NCBI GenBank assembly: GCA_949825025.1
Contig: OX463784.1
Location: 13,745,283 to 13,809,282, forward strand
Origin: Siphlonurus alternatus
Taxonomy: Eukaryota; Arthropoda; Insecta; Ephemeroptera; Siphlonuridae
Length of the DNA stretch: 64,000 bases
Direction: 5' to 3'
Numbering within the stretch: position 1 is the stretch's first letter; every line of letters starts with the position of its first letter. The position numbers were made by a program, and so were the translations under genes. Under the pieces are notes generated by a model. It was not told the DNA's origin. It searched no databases and worked only from the letters and a program-made list of their open reading frames with translations. Below, in pieces: positions 46,006 through 58,165 of this stretch.

Positions 46006-49000
46006 AAATTTAAAATATTTTGATGGAAGATTGCTTATTAATAATGTTTTGCTAAGGGTAAATTATTAACCGATAAGATTAATATATTATTGATCGATGT
46101 GTTTACAACAATAAAAAAGTAAGGTATGTAATATAATCAACAAATTAACTCGGAAATTTTATTCAAAATTTATAACTTGAAGACTTAAAAACATTCTATA
46201 TTCTAAAGTTATAATAGAAATTTTGTATAATACATCCAGGAATTACCATTAATATAATTATATATCATTAATATCATATATTTATTTTTGTTATACTATT
46301 GAAATATACCATATACATGGAAATGTAAAAAAAAAAAAAAAAAAAAAAAAAGTTCATGTATTCACCCTTGATTTAGCGCGTAATGTTTACATACTAATGT
46401 TAGGGCGAGGTACTACCACCACCGCCGCAGTCATTACATAGTTGACACACTGCATACTAGGTCGTAAATTATAAGTACAAGCAGCAAGCACGCATCGCCC
46501 TCTCTGAATAATGTTCATGTTCCTACCAGCACACGGTAAACACAAATTACAGGTCACGTAAAGAAGAAAATACGGGAGAGTATTTTTTTTTTTACTTTTA
46601 ATTAATATTTATGAATGTAGAAATAACTACATTTCATAATAACTCTATTAATATTCATTCTAGAGAAAAGTTTTTGTATTCTTCCACATCTTATAAAATA
46701 GTCATAAATTAATATACTTGTAAAAAGTAATAATTGTAATATATTCATGTATTACAAGGTATATATACTGTATAAGTTAACACCAATTTAGTTATCAGTG
46801 TAAGATTAATTCACATGCTATTTCAATGTAGTCAATACAATAAAAGAAATCTTCCTTTTCAAAATTACAATCACTACTTTTTTTAAGGCAATTACGTAGT
46901 TTTATTCTTCAATTAATATTATCTGAATTAATTTATTTGTATTAGAGATAAACATTATATCGCAACACAACATTTTTACATTAATATTTTATTATTATTA
47001 TATTTATTATATCGTGATCGCTGCAATGTCCTTTCAGAAATGACGAGCCTCATTTCAAACATGGATTGTTTTATTATCATAGATTAAATCAAGTAGTAAA
47101 CTTAGCACTCAATTTATATTTGCTAATTTTGTGATCTAGAAAATAATTTATAAGCATAGATTTAACAGATTGAGTGAATTATTTTTACTATATTTTAGAG
47201 CTGCAGTGCTTATAAGTCAGGCAGGTTTAACGTTTCGACTGTCTTTAGTTTTATAATTCACGATTCTTTTGTCATTAAGTCATTATTATAATATCAACGG
47301 TATAGCGGAAAAAAATAAATCTATCGAATTTCTCAAAAGACTCAAATCCATAGGACATCTATAATTCCATGAAAAATTTTACTAAAAGACATTAGGCCTT
47401 TTTCGCTATCCCGCCAGGTGACGACGTAGTGCCTAATTTTGCCACGAGAGCAGAGAACGTAATGGCATTATTGGCGCTTATAGGTAACCGTTTTAACTTC
47501 ATAATTAAAGGTCATTTTCCATAAGTTAACATGTAAATCAACAACCGTCCCATGTTTTTCCTTTCACGCGACAGACATTACACAACAATACTTTGTTTAC
47601 TAACAACAAGCAGAAGACTTGGTTATTAAGTAAAACAAAAATTAATATGAATACTCAAGTTTGCATGTAAACTTGTCCTATCGATTTATCAAAAAAAAAA
47701 TATTAATTTTTTACGTGAACAAATTATTCTGGTGATGTACCTGTATTTACCACGCTACCTTGAACTTTGTCCAGTTCCCGCACATTGTTGTGAAGATTCA
47801 TTGCGTCACTAACAATAACAAACTATTTATATCACATTCGTATAATGAAAACAACCTCGGTCACACAAAATATTCTGCAGAACACAGCAAAAATATTTAC
47901 ACAAAAAAATTACATCAGCCAACGTTTTTTAAAATAACAAAACTAGGTATTCGAAATTTAGCAAGGAAGGTAGTACAGTTGAGGTAACTTCATTTTGTGT
48001 ATATTTCATTGCAAAAAACGTAAATTATTTATTTAAATCAACAAGTATAGTATAAATATTGTATAATATTAATTACACTTGTGCAAAATGAATCTAAAAC
48101 AAGCTGAGAAGTTTTCAAGTTATGTATGTCATACATCATATTTAAAAAAAAGTTATCTTATTTTAAATTTTTACATTGAAAATATTTTACTTTGATTTTC
48201 TTCGGTGTGTCAATATAGAGATAATAATATACACTTCATTTTAAAGTAACAATAAAACGAATTTGATGGTCGAAATTGCTGAAAATTCTATCCAGCAATA
48301 TTAAAATTATGAATTAAATAGATAGCTGGCTTTAAAATAAGGTGCCAAAAGTATGGTCATCACGATTTGATCAAATTTCCCACATTTTCTTTTCCATTGC
48401 ATATTTATTCAGTGTTATTTTCTCTAAAAAGCTAAACAAATAGAATATTTGAAAATCCATGGAAATAAAAAGAAAATTAAGTGTTGTTTTTATTACATTT
48501 AAAGGGTTATAAAAGCTTAATGCAATAAAATTACAAATGCCAACTAAACCACTCTTTGTAATAACTTTATGTGGCATAAAAAAAAAAACTAAAATTTAAT
48601 AAACCTAAACTTTATCAAGATTGTTGTTTAATTTTATTTAGTTTCAGCAATTTTCATTAAGTAAATATTTGAAATATCAGAACTAAGTTTATGATAATAT
48701 ATTTTGGTTTAATATATTATTTACTTTTTACAATTATGTGCTTTTAAATTTGTAGATACAAATACCATACAACACTTTTTTTAGGTTTCAATAAAATTAG
48801 GAATGCATTTATGAAGCTATTTTCCAATAAAATTTTATCTCTGGTTAAATTATAATACTAAATCGAACAAGCAATATAATATAATGTACTATTAGTATAG
48901 TAGTGTGTCTTGTAACATGCTGCAATTTTACCTGCAATTATTTTAATTGTAAATATATTGTGAAATTAAACAAATAAATATGTGGATGAAATCAGTGCTA

Positions 49001-50362
49001 AGCAATGTTAAACAGGTATATTAGCACAACTTTAGTCCTTTTTTTTTATATGTTTAGCTCCTGCTTTAGTATCATTTTTATAGAACTCAACCCAGGTTGA
49101 AAATCTAGGGGAAAAAATAGACTTAAAATTTATAAATATAAATGCTAGGAAATAGAGTAGTGATGAAGTCACACATTTTCTGTGTAATTTCCATTTGTGA
49201 TTGCTTTTATCTATTTCTTATACAATATGCAGTACGAAGCAAGATAGGACGGGTATATTAAAAAAAAAATGCTGAGGATATATCGCCGTGAAACTAGGCA
49301 ACTTTGTCAGCAACAAAACACAACGAGTTGCATATGCAGAAAGGGGAAAAAAGTGGCGAATTAATTTAATATTCCCACTGGAAATGGCCAGAAGTGATAA
49401 GTTTTTCAGCTTCTGGTTGGCATTTGAATGTTGAAACTTTGACAAAAGGGAAGAACAAAAATCATTGGTGACCTATCTACAAAAATATCAAATCTGACAT
49501 TGAAAAGAGAGGCCAGAAAAGTTCCTCTTCCAGCAGAATATAAAATTAATGTTATTGTAAATATGTTATAATCAGCTTCAAAACCGTCTCTTTGCACTTT
49601 CTGATCTAATTCTTTATCAGATAACCTGAAAGGTAAACTTTACCAGAAAGTGCAAAAAGACAGTTTTGATGCTGACATATCATCTAATAATTAATTATAT
49701 AATTATATTGCTTAAATTGGGCTCAAATTTTGTCCTTAATTTCAATTTACAATATAAAATTATTTCATATTGCTCCAATATCAGTAAAAATGCGCATTGT
49801 AAATTTATACTACTAATTAATTCCGTAATCAGTATAATTAAACTAGGAATTAAAGTATTTTATATTTAAAATTATTCAAATACTTTCATATACTATGGAA
49901 TTTAATGTATGAAGAATTAAATGTAAAATTATCATGTAGTACTTGAAACTATAGTGTATTTCTACAATAGTCTGTACATAATATACATATATGAAAATTC
50001 TTGACATTCTTTGGCATTGCTATGGCAATATACATGATGTAGAAACGACTCTCTCTTTCCTTCCCCTTTTCCTTCTTTCTCTCTCCTGTATTTTATATGC
50101 CAAATGGTGGTAGGGTACCATGCATTGTTCAACAATCTCCCCCTATGGCATCTGACTTAACAATGATCGCAGAGTAACCATACGATTTCACAACAATCAA
50201 CATAACGCTTCGATAAATATTATCAATGGTATTTTCTCTCAATATCTTCCCTATGCTTTTATCAAGGATATTATTTATCTCTACTTGGAGTGTTTACATT
50301 GTTGAATATTATGTGTAGGTAATATTAAAATATATCAGGATAAGTTTCGTATGCTAATATAT

Positions 50363-50476
50363 TAAGGGGCATTCACAAAGTCTTAAGGCTCGATAATTTA
50401 AAGCTTGATTTTAGACGTGTTTTTTAGACCCAAAATTTCTGGTCTTAAATTATTGTGGCCTTAAGGCTTTATAAGA
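50363..50476. mobile_element. Foldback, family E-like, right end eroded
   Basis: Left end aaggggcattcacaaagtct. The arms gtcttaaggctcgataattt and taaattattgtggccttaag are inverted; the right end is degraded (ggctttataag). Confidence 0.6.
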
Positions 50477-51169
50477 TGTTTTAATCAAAATATGTGAGGA
50501 TTTTTATAATAATTAAAATATCCATGTTTCAAAATATACAATTGCTTTTAGTACAGTATACTGTATAATATGTTGTGTATTGTACAGTAGAATGTGAGCC
50601 TAAAAATAAAAAAAATTATAAAAGTACATAAGAAAAAAATTATTTAAAAAATTAAAAAAATTATTAAAAAAGTAATTTTATAACTATAATTTTTAAATTA
50701 AGTTAAATAATATGGATAAATGGTTAATAAATGATAATGGATAATGATGATTAATTATGTATACATGAATTATAAAAAAAATATTTCTTTGCAAACAGAA
50801 TTGAATGATGTCATTATTTTACTAACTAAGTTACGGGTGCTAAGTAGTGGTTATAGAAATTTTAAATGAAGAAGTAATATTTATAATAATTATAATTATG
50901 TAACATAATTAAATAATGGTATTCCTAAAATGTAAAAAATAGTGACATTTAAAAATTAAAAATACATCTGTAATTATAGCACTTGGTGGTTGCAATTTGT
51001 AACATTTGAACGATTGTAAATTTTACCAATTTCAAGTGGGAAACTTAAATAATTGATAATCAATTAACGAATTTGATGTTTAATTAAAGAGACCGCTGGG
51101 AGGAATGAGTAAAATAAAATTACACTGAATAAAATTAAGCGTTTGTCAGATTGGAATATGCCATGCATA

Positions 51170-51292
51170 AATGATTTAAATGTGCCCAAGGCCTGTTCCA
51201 TGTACGAGTATTCACTAAGGTGTGACTGAGGGAACCGTGGAAACTCAGTAAGGCATGGACACCTTTTTTTACTCAATGAGCCAAAAGGCCTG
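51170..51292 (-). mobile_element. SINE central-domain fragment
   Basis: The plus strand contains tgactgagggaaccgtggaa followed by actcagtaaggcatggacac, the conserved domain shared by the 5S- and tRNA-headed SINEs. A weak relic of the preceding segment (cccaaggcctgttcc) is present. No head is seen. Confidence 0.6.
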
Positions 51293-51858
51293 GGAAATCA
51301 TACATATATGCATTAAGGTGAAAAATGGAATGAATTTATCTCAACGGCGAAAATAATAACTTTCAGTAAATTACGGCACCAACATAATATATTATATCTT
51401 GCGTTACTTTTATTACTTACAGAAGTAAAACAATATGTTTCACAATATGAAAAATGTCAATACATCTCTTATGGTTATTATTTTCGGTATCAAATTAGAT
51501 ATTTATTTTCATGTATTTTCAGATTTCCCGACTTGCTTTTTCCTCAGTCATTACAAAACGTCTACCAATTACCAATGATATTAAAACACGGTTAAAACTA
51601 ATCAATTTATTAATTAGAAAGAAATTTACTAAAGTTTTATTTCAGTGTAGGTATAAAAAATAGAGTATCCAATTAAAAGCAATGATGAACGTTGGTTCAA
51701 ATTAGATTTAAAATACAAGTAGTATTGATTGGGACTTGTTCGGAACGACCGCACTACCCCCGCAAGGTCTGCACTTATACCGATGTAAATTTACTACCCA
51801 GACAACTTTGATCAAATGAATGTCACATTTTTACAGACTGAGTTATAAAAGACATGTA

Positions 51859-52071
51859 TACAGTTCAACAAAATTAAGATTACCAATAAAAGTAACCGGA
51901 AGTGGAAGAATTATGACTAAACTATGAACATGAAAAATCTAAATATTTCTATATACAGTAGTTTGAAATCCTTTGTAACAATCTCTCTATAAAGTTTCAA
52001 GTTCAAAACATATTAAGGAAGTCCAGAAATTCCGGCTACTTCCGGTGGTATTTTAACTTTGTTGAACTGTA
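51859..52071. mobile_element. Hairpin MITE with CCGGAAGT arms
   Basis: Ends tacagttcaacaaaattaag and ctttgttgaactgta. The arms are accaataaaagtaaccggaa on the left and ccggctacttccggtggtat on the right. Two further partial family members follow within 500 bp (52231-52262 end fragment; 52344-52528). Confidence 0.78.
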
Positions 52072-52343
52072 GTCATATTTATTTTGTATTCGAAGTGTAT
52101 GAATTATGTCTTTTTTTTCATATTTCAGCGTTAAAATTTAACACATAGAGGTCATAGATACTGCAAACCTAAATATAATGTTTCTAATCTAAATTACAAA
52201 CAAAATAGACACTTAATCCTAGCTTTTTTTTAGAGGGAACATCAAATTAATTTGACTATCTCTGCATAAAATCAAGTTTATTGGATGATGTAATTTGTAA
52301 GTTTTATATAAAAGAAGGATATTTTACAAAAAGTAAAAGAGGC

Positions 52344-52528
52344 TACAATTCAATCAAATTAATTTTATATTCCCACTCAAGAATGAAATACAAGTTTTTT
52401 TTCTTTCCGTTCTATTTCTTTCCTTCCTATTTTTTTTTTTATTTTCTCAACAGCAAAATTATCAAACTCCCTATCAGAACTGAAAGTTTGCCACTTCCGG
52501 CGGAAATATCAAATTAATTTAACTGTAG
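52344..52528. mobile_element. Hairpin MITE with CCGGAAGT arms, left arm degraded
   Basis: Left aattcaatcaaattaatttt then atattcccactcaaga; right gccacttccggcggaaatat then caaattaatttaactgtag. T-rich interior. A similar left end (gaattaatttaatattccca then ctggaaatgg) occurs alone near 49358. Confidence 0.65.
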
Positions 52529-52532
52529 AATT

Positions 52533-52612
52533 TGTGGGCAAGCAATCCAGTCCAGAATTTGTAACTCAGGGAACGTGGAAACTAAAATCAAGGTGGTCGG
52601 CACTTAGTAATA
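52533..52612 (-). mobile_element. SINE central-domain fragment
   Basis: The plus strand reads gggcaagcaatccagtccag, then actcagggaacgtggaaact and aaggtggtcggca, matching the tRNA-SINE order of aatccatccc, the domain, and ggatggtcggca. It adjoins a CCGGAAGT hairpin on its left. Confidence 0.6.
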
Positions 52613-53584
52613 ATTGTATACACCATGCGATAGGAAATATAATTTGCTATATAATATATGGTTCAACATTTCAAAGTCCCGCTTTAAAAATATTTACAAT
52701 GTTTTTTTTTATGGTAATAATCATAATCTGCCGTTTTCCATACAAAATTAGTTTCTTTTTAATCCTATCTGCCAATAGAAACATTTCAAAAAAGCAAAAT
52801 GCATGTTATATAACCTTACAAGCGTACGTATAATTATATTTTCTAATTAATTAGAAGCTTTAATTTATTCAGCATATATGTTTACGCTCCTTTTTATTAT
52901 TTAAAACAACATTTTAAATGTTTTTGTTTACTTTCTATGAATTTAAAGTTTTATTTACAAAAACACGTCTACAGGAGAGCTATTTACTTTTTTTAATTAT
53001 ATAATCACTATAATGAGTTTCCAGGAAAGTACAAAGGAATATAATTGTATACATAGCACTCAAGAACTATATACCGGGGCCAGTATATAGTCGTTGCATA
53101 GCACTATCATATTTCAGTAATCGTTTTTATTGTTAATTTGACGAGAGCAATAATTATTTCATAGCAGAAAACTATCGAAAACATTTATGTTCTTGAAAAT
53201 GTTAAACATCATTTTAAAATTATATTACTTATTTTGAGGACATTGGAACCAACGTGAAGTATTTTTTTACTATCGTAAAAGCAAACCAATTACGAAAATT
53301 AAGAAAGAAAATAGAAAAATGTTTCGAATATTTTGTATAATCAAAAAGACGAAACCTAAAGTTAATTTAAAAATGTCGATAATGGAATTTCATTATTAAT
53401 TTTAGTTGTACAGTCCACTGTTATAAATAATATTGATATTGAACTATTAAAAATATATGGATATTATGATCGTTACCATTGCCTAATATGATATAGTTGC
53501 AGCTGCTTAAGAGTTCAAGAGATTTAGGAGTGCAATATTTAAGGAGAAAAACATTAAGTCTATATTCCTAAATCTAAAAAAAGG

Positions 53585-53980
53585 GTGTGAAGCAGTGCAT
53601 TGACCGGTTTTCGACTGATCATCGAAGTCAAGCAACGCTGAGCTTGGCTAATCGTTGAATGGGTGACCATTTCCAACAAAAGTCACGCTTCTCTGACCCA
53701 GTGGAAAATTGTTGCGCATTTCCATCATGTCATGACATGGATTGTAAAAATGTTTCCCAGACTTTGGACGATTGCACTTCCACTTCATTGCCAAAAACTG
53801 TAGCGTCTCTCCTGAATTAGGTTTCCACGTTTCCCTTAGCCACAGATAAATGTCAGGCCGTGGCCGACCCCGTTCCCAGATTAGCCTACGAAATTGCACA
53901 AGTTAGAGTTTCGGGGAATTAGACTTAATTAGTGAGTAATTAGTAATAATTAGATGTACCAAATTGTGGATTATTAAAAA
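53585..53980 (+). mobile_element. 5S-rRNA-headed SINE, full length but diverged
   Basis: The head is at 53585-53672 (gcattgaccggttttcgact, then gatcatcgaagtcaagcaac, then gaatgggtgacca), the central domain at about 53798-53850, and the tail runs to aaattgtggattattaaaaa. All parts are in the standard order with scattered substitutions and a small internal expansion. Confidence 0.82.
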
Positions 53981-53983
53981 AGA

Positions 53984-54060
53984 CGTACTCACCACGCCTA
54001 TGTTTAGTCTACGTGACAACGCAAACAGAGCACGGGTATTATATCGTTCGTGCTGTTTTA
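53984..54060 (-). other. Possible non-coding 5' exon end with strong splice donor
   Basis: On the minus strand, GGCGTG is followed by GTGAGTACG, a near-consensus splice donor, at the end of a locally less AT-rich stretch (CCCGTGCTCTGTTTGCGTTG). No ATG with a signal peptide precedes it, so it could only be a 5' untranslated exon. It abuts the 3' end of a SINE. A donor-like sequence by chance is quite possible. Confidence 0.2.
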
Positions 54061-54568
54061 TGATTTTGTAAAACAATTATTTTCAAGAACTTTATTAAAA
54101 AGTGTAAATACACATTACTTATTATAAATGTAAATTATTACATTCGATATATGGTATATATAACTACTGTCATAACTGTTCCGTTTTCAATCAATAATAT
54201 CTCTATGTTGTTGTGAAATAAACCAATTTTTATTTAAACCCATCAATATGCTTTTTAATCCATCTTTATTCATCCAATAAAACAAATTATAAATCACTTT
54301 TAATAGTTTTAATTACTGCTAAAACTCCCATTAATTTTTATTAAAAATAGACTATGTACATTATACAGTACATGCATCAGTTATATTATAAATAAATGAT
54401 GAAAAAACGTTTTTTTTTTTATTTAAATTTTAAAGTAAATTTAATAAAATGAAATTTATTAAAAGTATGCGAAACTTGTGAAAAAAAGTTTTGTGTACAT
54501 AAAAAAAAATGTGTACTCATTGGTAACCAAATTTTGTGTGTTCGGTACATACACATCACAGTATGTGT

Positions 54569-54768
54569 NNNNNNNNNNNNNNNNNNNNNNNNNNNNNNNN
54601 NNNNNNNNNNNNNNNNNNNNNNNNNNNNNNNNNNNNNNNNNNNNNNNNNNNNNNNNNNNNNNNNNNNNNNNNNNNNNNNNNNNNNNNNNNNNNNNNNNNN
54701 NNNNNNNNNNNNNNNNNNNNNNNNNNNNNNNNNNNNNNNNNNNNNNNNNNNNNNNNNNNNNNNNNNNN
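54569..54768. other. Assembly gap (200 N)
   Basis: Exactly 200 N, a conventional placeholder length, so the true gap size is unknown. Flanks are AT-rich. Apparent ORFs spanning it are artefacts. Confidence 0.99.
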
Positions 54769-55001
54769 ATAAATATATAATTATATTTTCAATTTATATA
54801 TTATACAAAATCAAAGCTTTAGTTTGAACTAAAGTAAATTTAAATCTATTCAATATTATAATACAGAATAACTGAATAACAACTATTGACAACCTCCACA
54901 TAATATATAATAAAGTGCTTTCAATTTAACCATATTCAGAATAGGATTGGATGAATATATTACTGTACAGTAAATGACAAGTAACTACTAAAGAGGTGGA
55001 G

Positions 55002-55004
<3 letters not shown>

Positions 55005-55068
<64 letters not shown>
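55005..55068. repeat. (GA)n microsatellite followed by poly-G
   Basis: About 28 GA units on the plus strand followed by nine or ten G. Confidence 0.97.
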
Positions 55069-56356
55069 AGATGTCCGTCGGTTGTTTCTATGGTTACCTA
55101 TCAAACGAGGTAGACATAAATGTATAATTCCTATCACGGGAACAAAATTTCATATTACACTCCAATGTTTATCAAAATAATATTTATGATGATTAAAGCT
55201 AAAATTTTATAATTAGTTTAGCGTAGTGATAATTATTATTTTTATAATAAATGTGATTAATCTGCTTATTTAAATTATTAACACTTGAGTTGGACTTATC
55301 TTTTTAATTATTACGTATTTTTGCAAATACAATTAAGTAAAAATTAAGCTAGAATAAGATTTTCATTAATTGTGGTTTCATAAATAGATTTATTTTCGAA
55401 CAGCATACATATTTGGTTAAGTTTATAAAGCACTAAAGCACTCAACAATTTTTTGTTAAAAAAGGGCTTTAAATCATCCACAACGGTCTGTTTATTTGAA
55501 AGCTGTTGTAATCATATTTATGTCACTAATATATATGCTTTAAAAAAAATCTTGATTATAAGAGAATAAAGTTTGGAATTTATTAAAATAATTGTACGTA
55601 AATCGATGATTATTATTATTTCAATAGGGCAATATTATGGTTCATATGTGGATTACAATTGCCTTATGTCTGAAAAATAAAATGATCACATCGTAAGTCT
55701 TCTAAACCAGTAAAATTGTGAATTTTTATTTTATCGGAAATCTTATTTGCATATTACCGACTATGAAAATCATGTGTATAATAAGAAGTATTTGCGTATA
55801 TAAGGCTGCTCTCTTTTTTATACCATATGCACTGGTGATTATAATAATCCTCAAATGAAAAATGCGTTATACACTCCATTCAAAAATCATTCAAATAATA
55901 CTATAGAGAAAAATGTATTCAATTTGCAATATTTACTAAAAAATGTAATTCATAATTTTTGTTCAAATATAAATAATTTTTTATTTAAAAAAAAAATAGT
56001 ATATAAACCGGTACTTTATATAATGTATACAAGCAACAGAATATGTATTTTTTTAAATCCTACATTGATAAATTTTAAATAGAAATGCAACAAAAAGAAT
56101 AATTTTAATTCAAATGAACATGCTACAGAAAAAAAAAATTAATAACAAGTGTTATTCGTTAAAACAACATACTTATATTGTATGCATGTAAATATAATGA
56201 AAAAAAAGTGTCTTCTTTATAACACATCATGAAATAAATAAATTTCTATTTTAATTGAAAGCAACGTAAAAAAATATACATGAAATTCTGTAACATCTCT
56301 CAACACAAAAATGTCAAGATTTTTCTCGCGTTCGCGCGTCATCACCATCGTAGTGT

Positions 56357-56549
<193 letters not shown>

Positions 56550-57279
56550 CTCATCATAAAAAAAAACTACTTGCAAATGTAAAAATAATGATGTTTAGCA
56601 TTTCAACAAGATATTTTTTTTATAACACTTTTCAATGTTTACTTTTAACAAACCATGCATATTTTTATTTATCACATTTTATTTTTGCTCATTAAATTAA
56701 TTCTGTAAATCATTAAATTTATCAAAGATACATCTAAAGGCTATATATTATAACTTTATTTAAGTTATTAATGTATAAAATAATCCCAAAGGCACTTTTA
56801 AAAACTCTTTTTTATTATTATTGTTGTTTAAAATACATATTTGAAAAACTTGTTATTTTTACTTTGTAAAGAAAAGTTTGTTAAAAAACACTCGCAAAAA
56901 AAAAAAAAAAAAAGTTTGCACTGAAGTTGTTCCTTTTTTTTTTTATTTAGTTTTAAAAATAAAATTCTGTATTATATACAATACTGCTTCAAACATTGTA
57001 TAGAATGGATGTACAAAATTGGTTTTTTAAAGTTAATTTACAGAGAATATAAAAGCTTTAAATCGAAACTTTATATAGAGTAGTAAATAAAAAAAATAGT
57101 CAAGGACTCTAGAAAATTGTCAGTAAAAAATAAATGTGTACTAGTAAAGGATCTCGTCCCAACTTTATTTTAGTATTCACCTGAAAAACTTTTATTTACA
57201 GTAAAGTTATTTGAAAATACGAGTTTTTTGTTTACAATATACACTTTGGGAAAGCACAAACGCTATCTTAAAGTACAGT

Positions 57280-57475
57280 TGTCGCCTCTTAAACATCCCG
57301 TTTGCAGCCTTGTTAATCACCATGCCTTATGAGTGTATACCAATGACGTTTAAGCAAAGAATTAATATTAATTCTTTGGTTTAAGGCTGTAAAAGGGAAC
57401 TTTTTATAAAGAGGTAAGAGGTGTACTATATTTATATACAGTAGTCTATGCAGGCGTGGTGAACCTTTTAGGGTT
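57280..57475. repeat. Dispersed repeat, copy 3 (fragments)
   Basis: tttgcagccttgttaatcac (57301) and cagtagtctatgcaggcgtg followed by gtgaacc (57442-57468) match the two parts of 11583-11935 with unrelated sequence between. Confidence 0.55.
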
Positions 57476-57600
57476 GATGGCTACGCTCTCAAATTTGTTT
57501 CTACTTGTCCCTTACAATGACAACCTGCACGATTTTTTTTTCTTGAAAAAGAACCTCGAGTTATTTATTGTTGAAAAATTCACAATTTTTTAACTCTTAA

Positions 57601-57924
57601 GAATAGAGTATCGACCTCAAAATTTTTTATTGCAAGAAATGGGTAGAGCGTGCAAAGTTATGCTACCCTGATTTTTTTCAGATTTTTTAGAACCCGGGAA
57701 CTATTTTTAAAAAATCATTGAAATTTCTTTTTGTGACGTCACGCGGCGGCAAGTCCTATCTTTTTCTTAAGGAGCGGAGTCTCGTGACGTCACAAAAAGA
57801 ACTTTCAATAATTTTTTAAAAATAGTTCCCGGGCTCTAAAAAATCTGAAAAAAATCAGGGTAGCATAACTTTGCACGCTCTATCCATTTCTGCAATAAAA
57901 AATTTTGAGGTCAATACTCTATTC
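57601..57924. mobile_element. Foldback MITE, family A, core inverted, TTAA on both sides
   Basis: The arms are as in the other family A copies (gaatagagtatcgacctcaa to ttgaggtcaatactctattc). The central cgcggcggcaagtcctatct segment is in the opposite orientation to the copies at 838, 6654 and 7803, as expected if palindromic elements flip or recombine at the loop. TTAA occurs immediately outside both ends (57597-57600 and 57925-57928), a possible target duplication. Confidence 0.85.
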
Positions 57925-58054
57925 TTAATTGTGCTGCAAACACTGCGGCGTCACTGTCATGCAAATATTTATCACGCAAGCATAGAGAAAGACGTTGTGA
58001 CGAAATAATACTGTATTTAAATTACGTTAGTACTGCCTCGAAATGTACAAGACT

Positions 58055-58165
58055 TTTTGGATTGGAAGGGACCTACAAAAGTAGAGTCTACGAAGAGCCG
58101 GGAGGTTAAATTCAATTGTCACTTGTGACCAGTACAATGCAACAGGGTTCAGTTAAAAAACTAAA
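58055..58165 (+). mobile_element. tRNA-SINE tail fragment
   Basis: Matches the 3' tail of the 44883-45217 element (ggattggaagggacctac, gagccgggaggttaaattca, cttgtgaccagtacaatgca, then gggttcagttaaaaa). Head and central domain are absent, consistent with 5' truncation. Confidence 0.75.

Noticed and set aside
54478..54827. ORFs spanning the run of N
   Set aside because: They consist mostly of unknown residues across an assembly gap.
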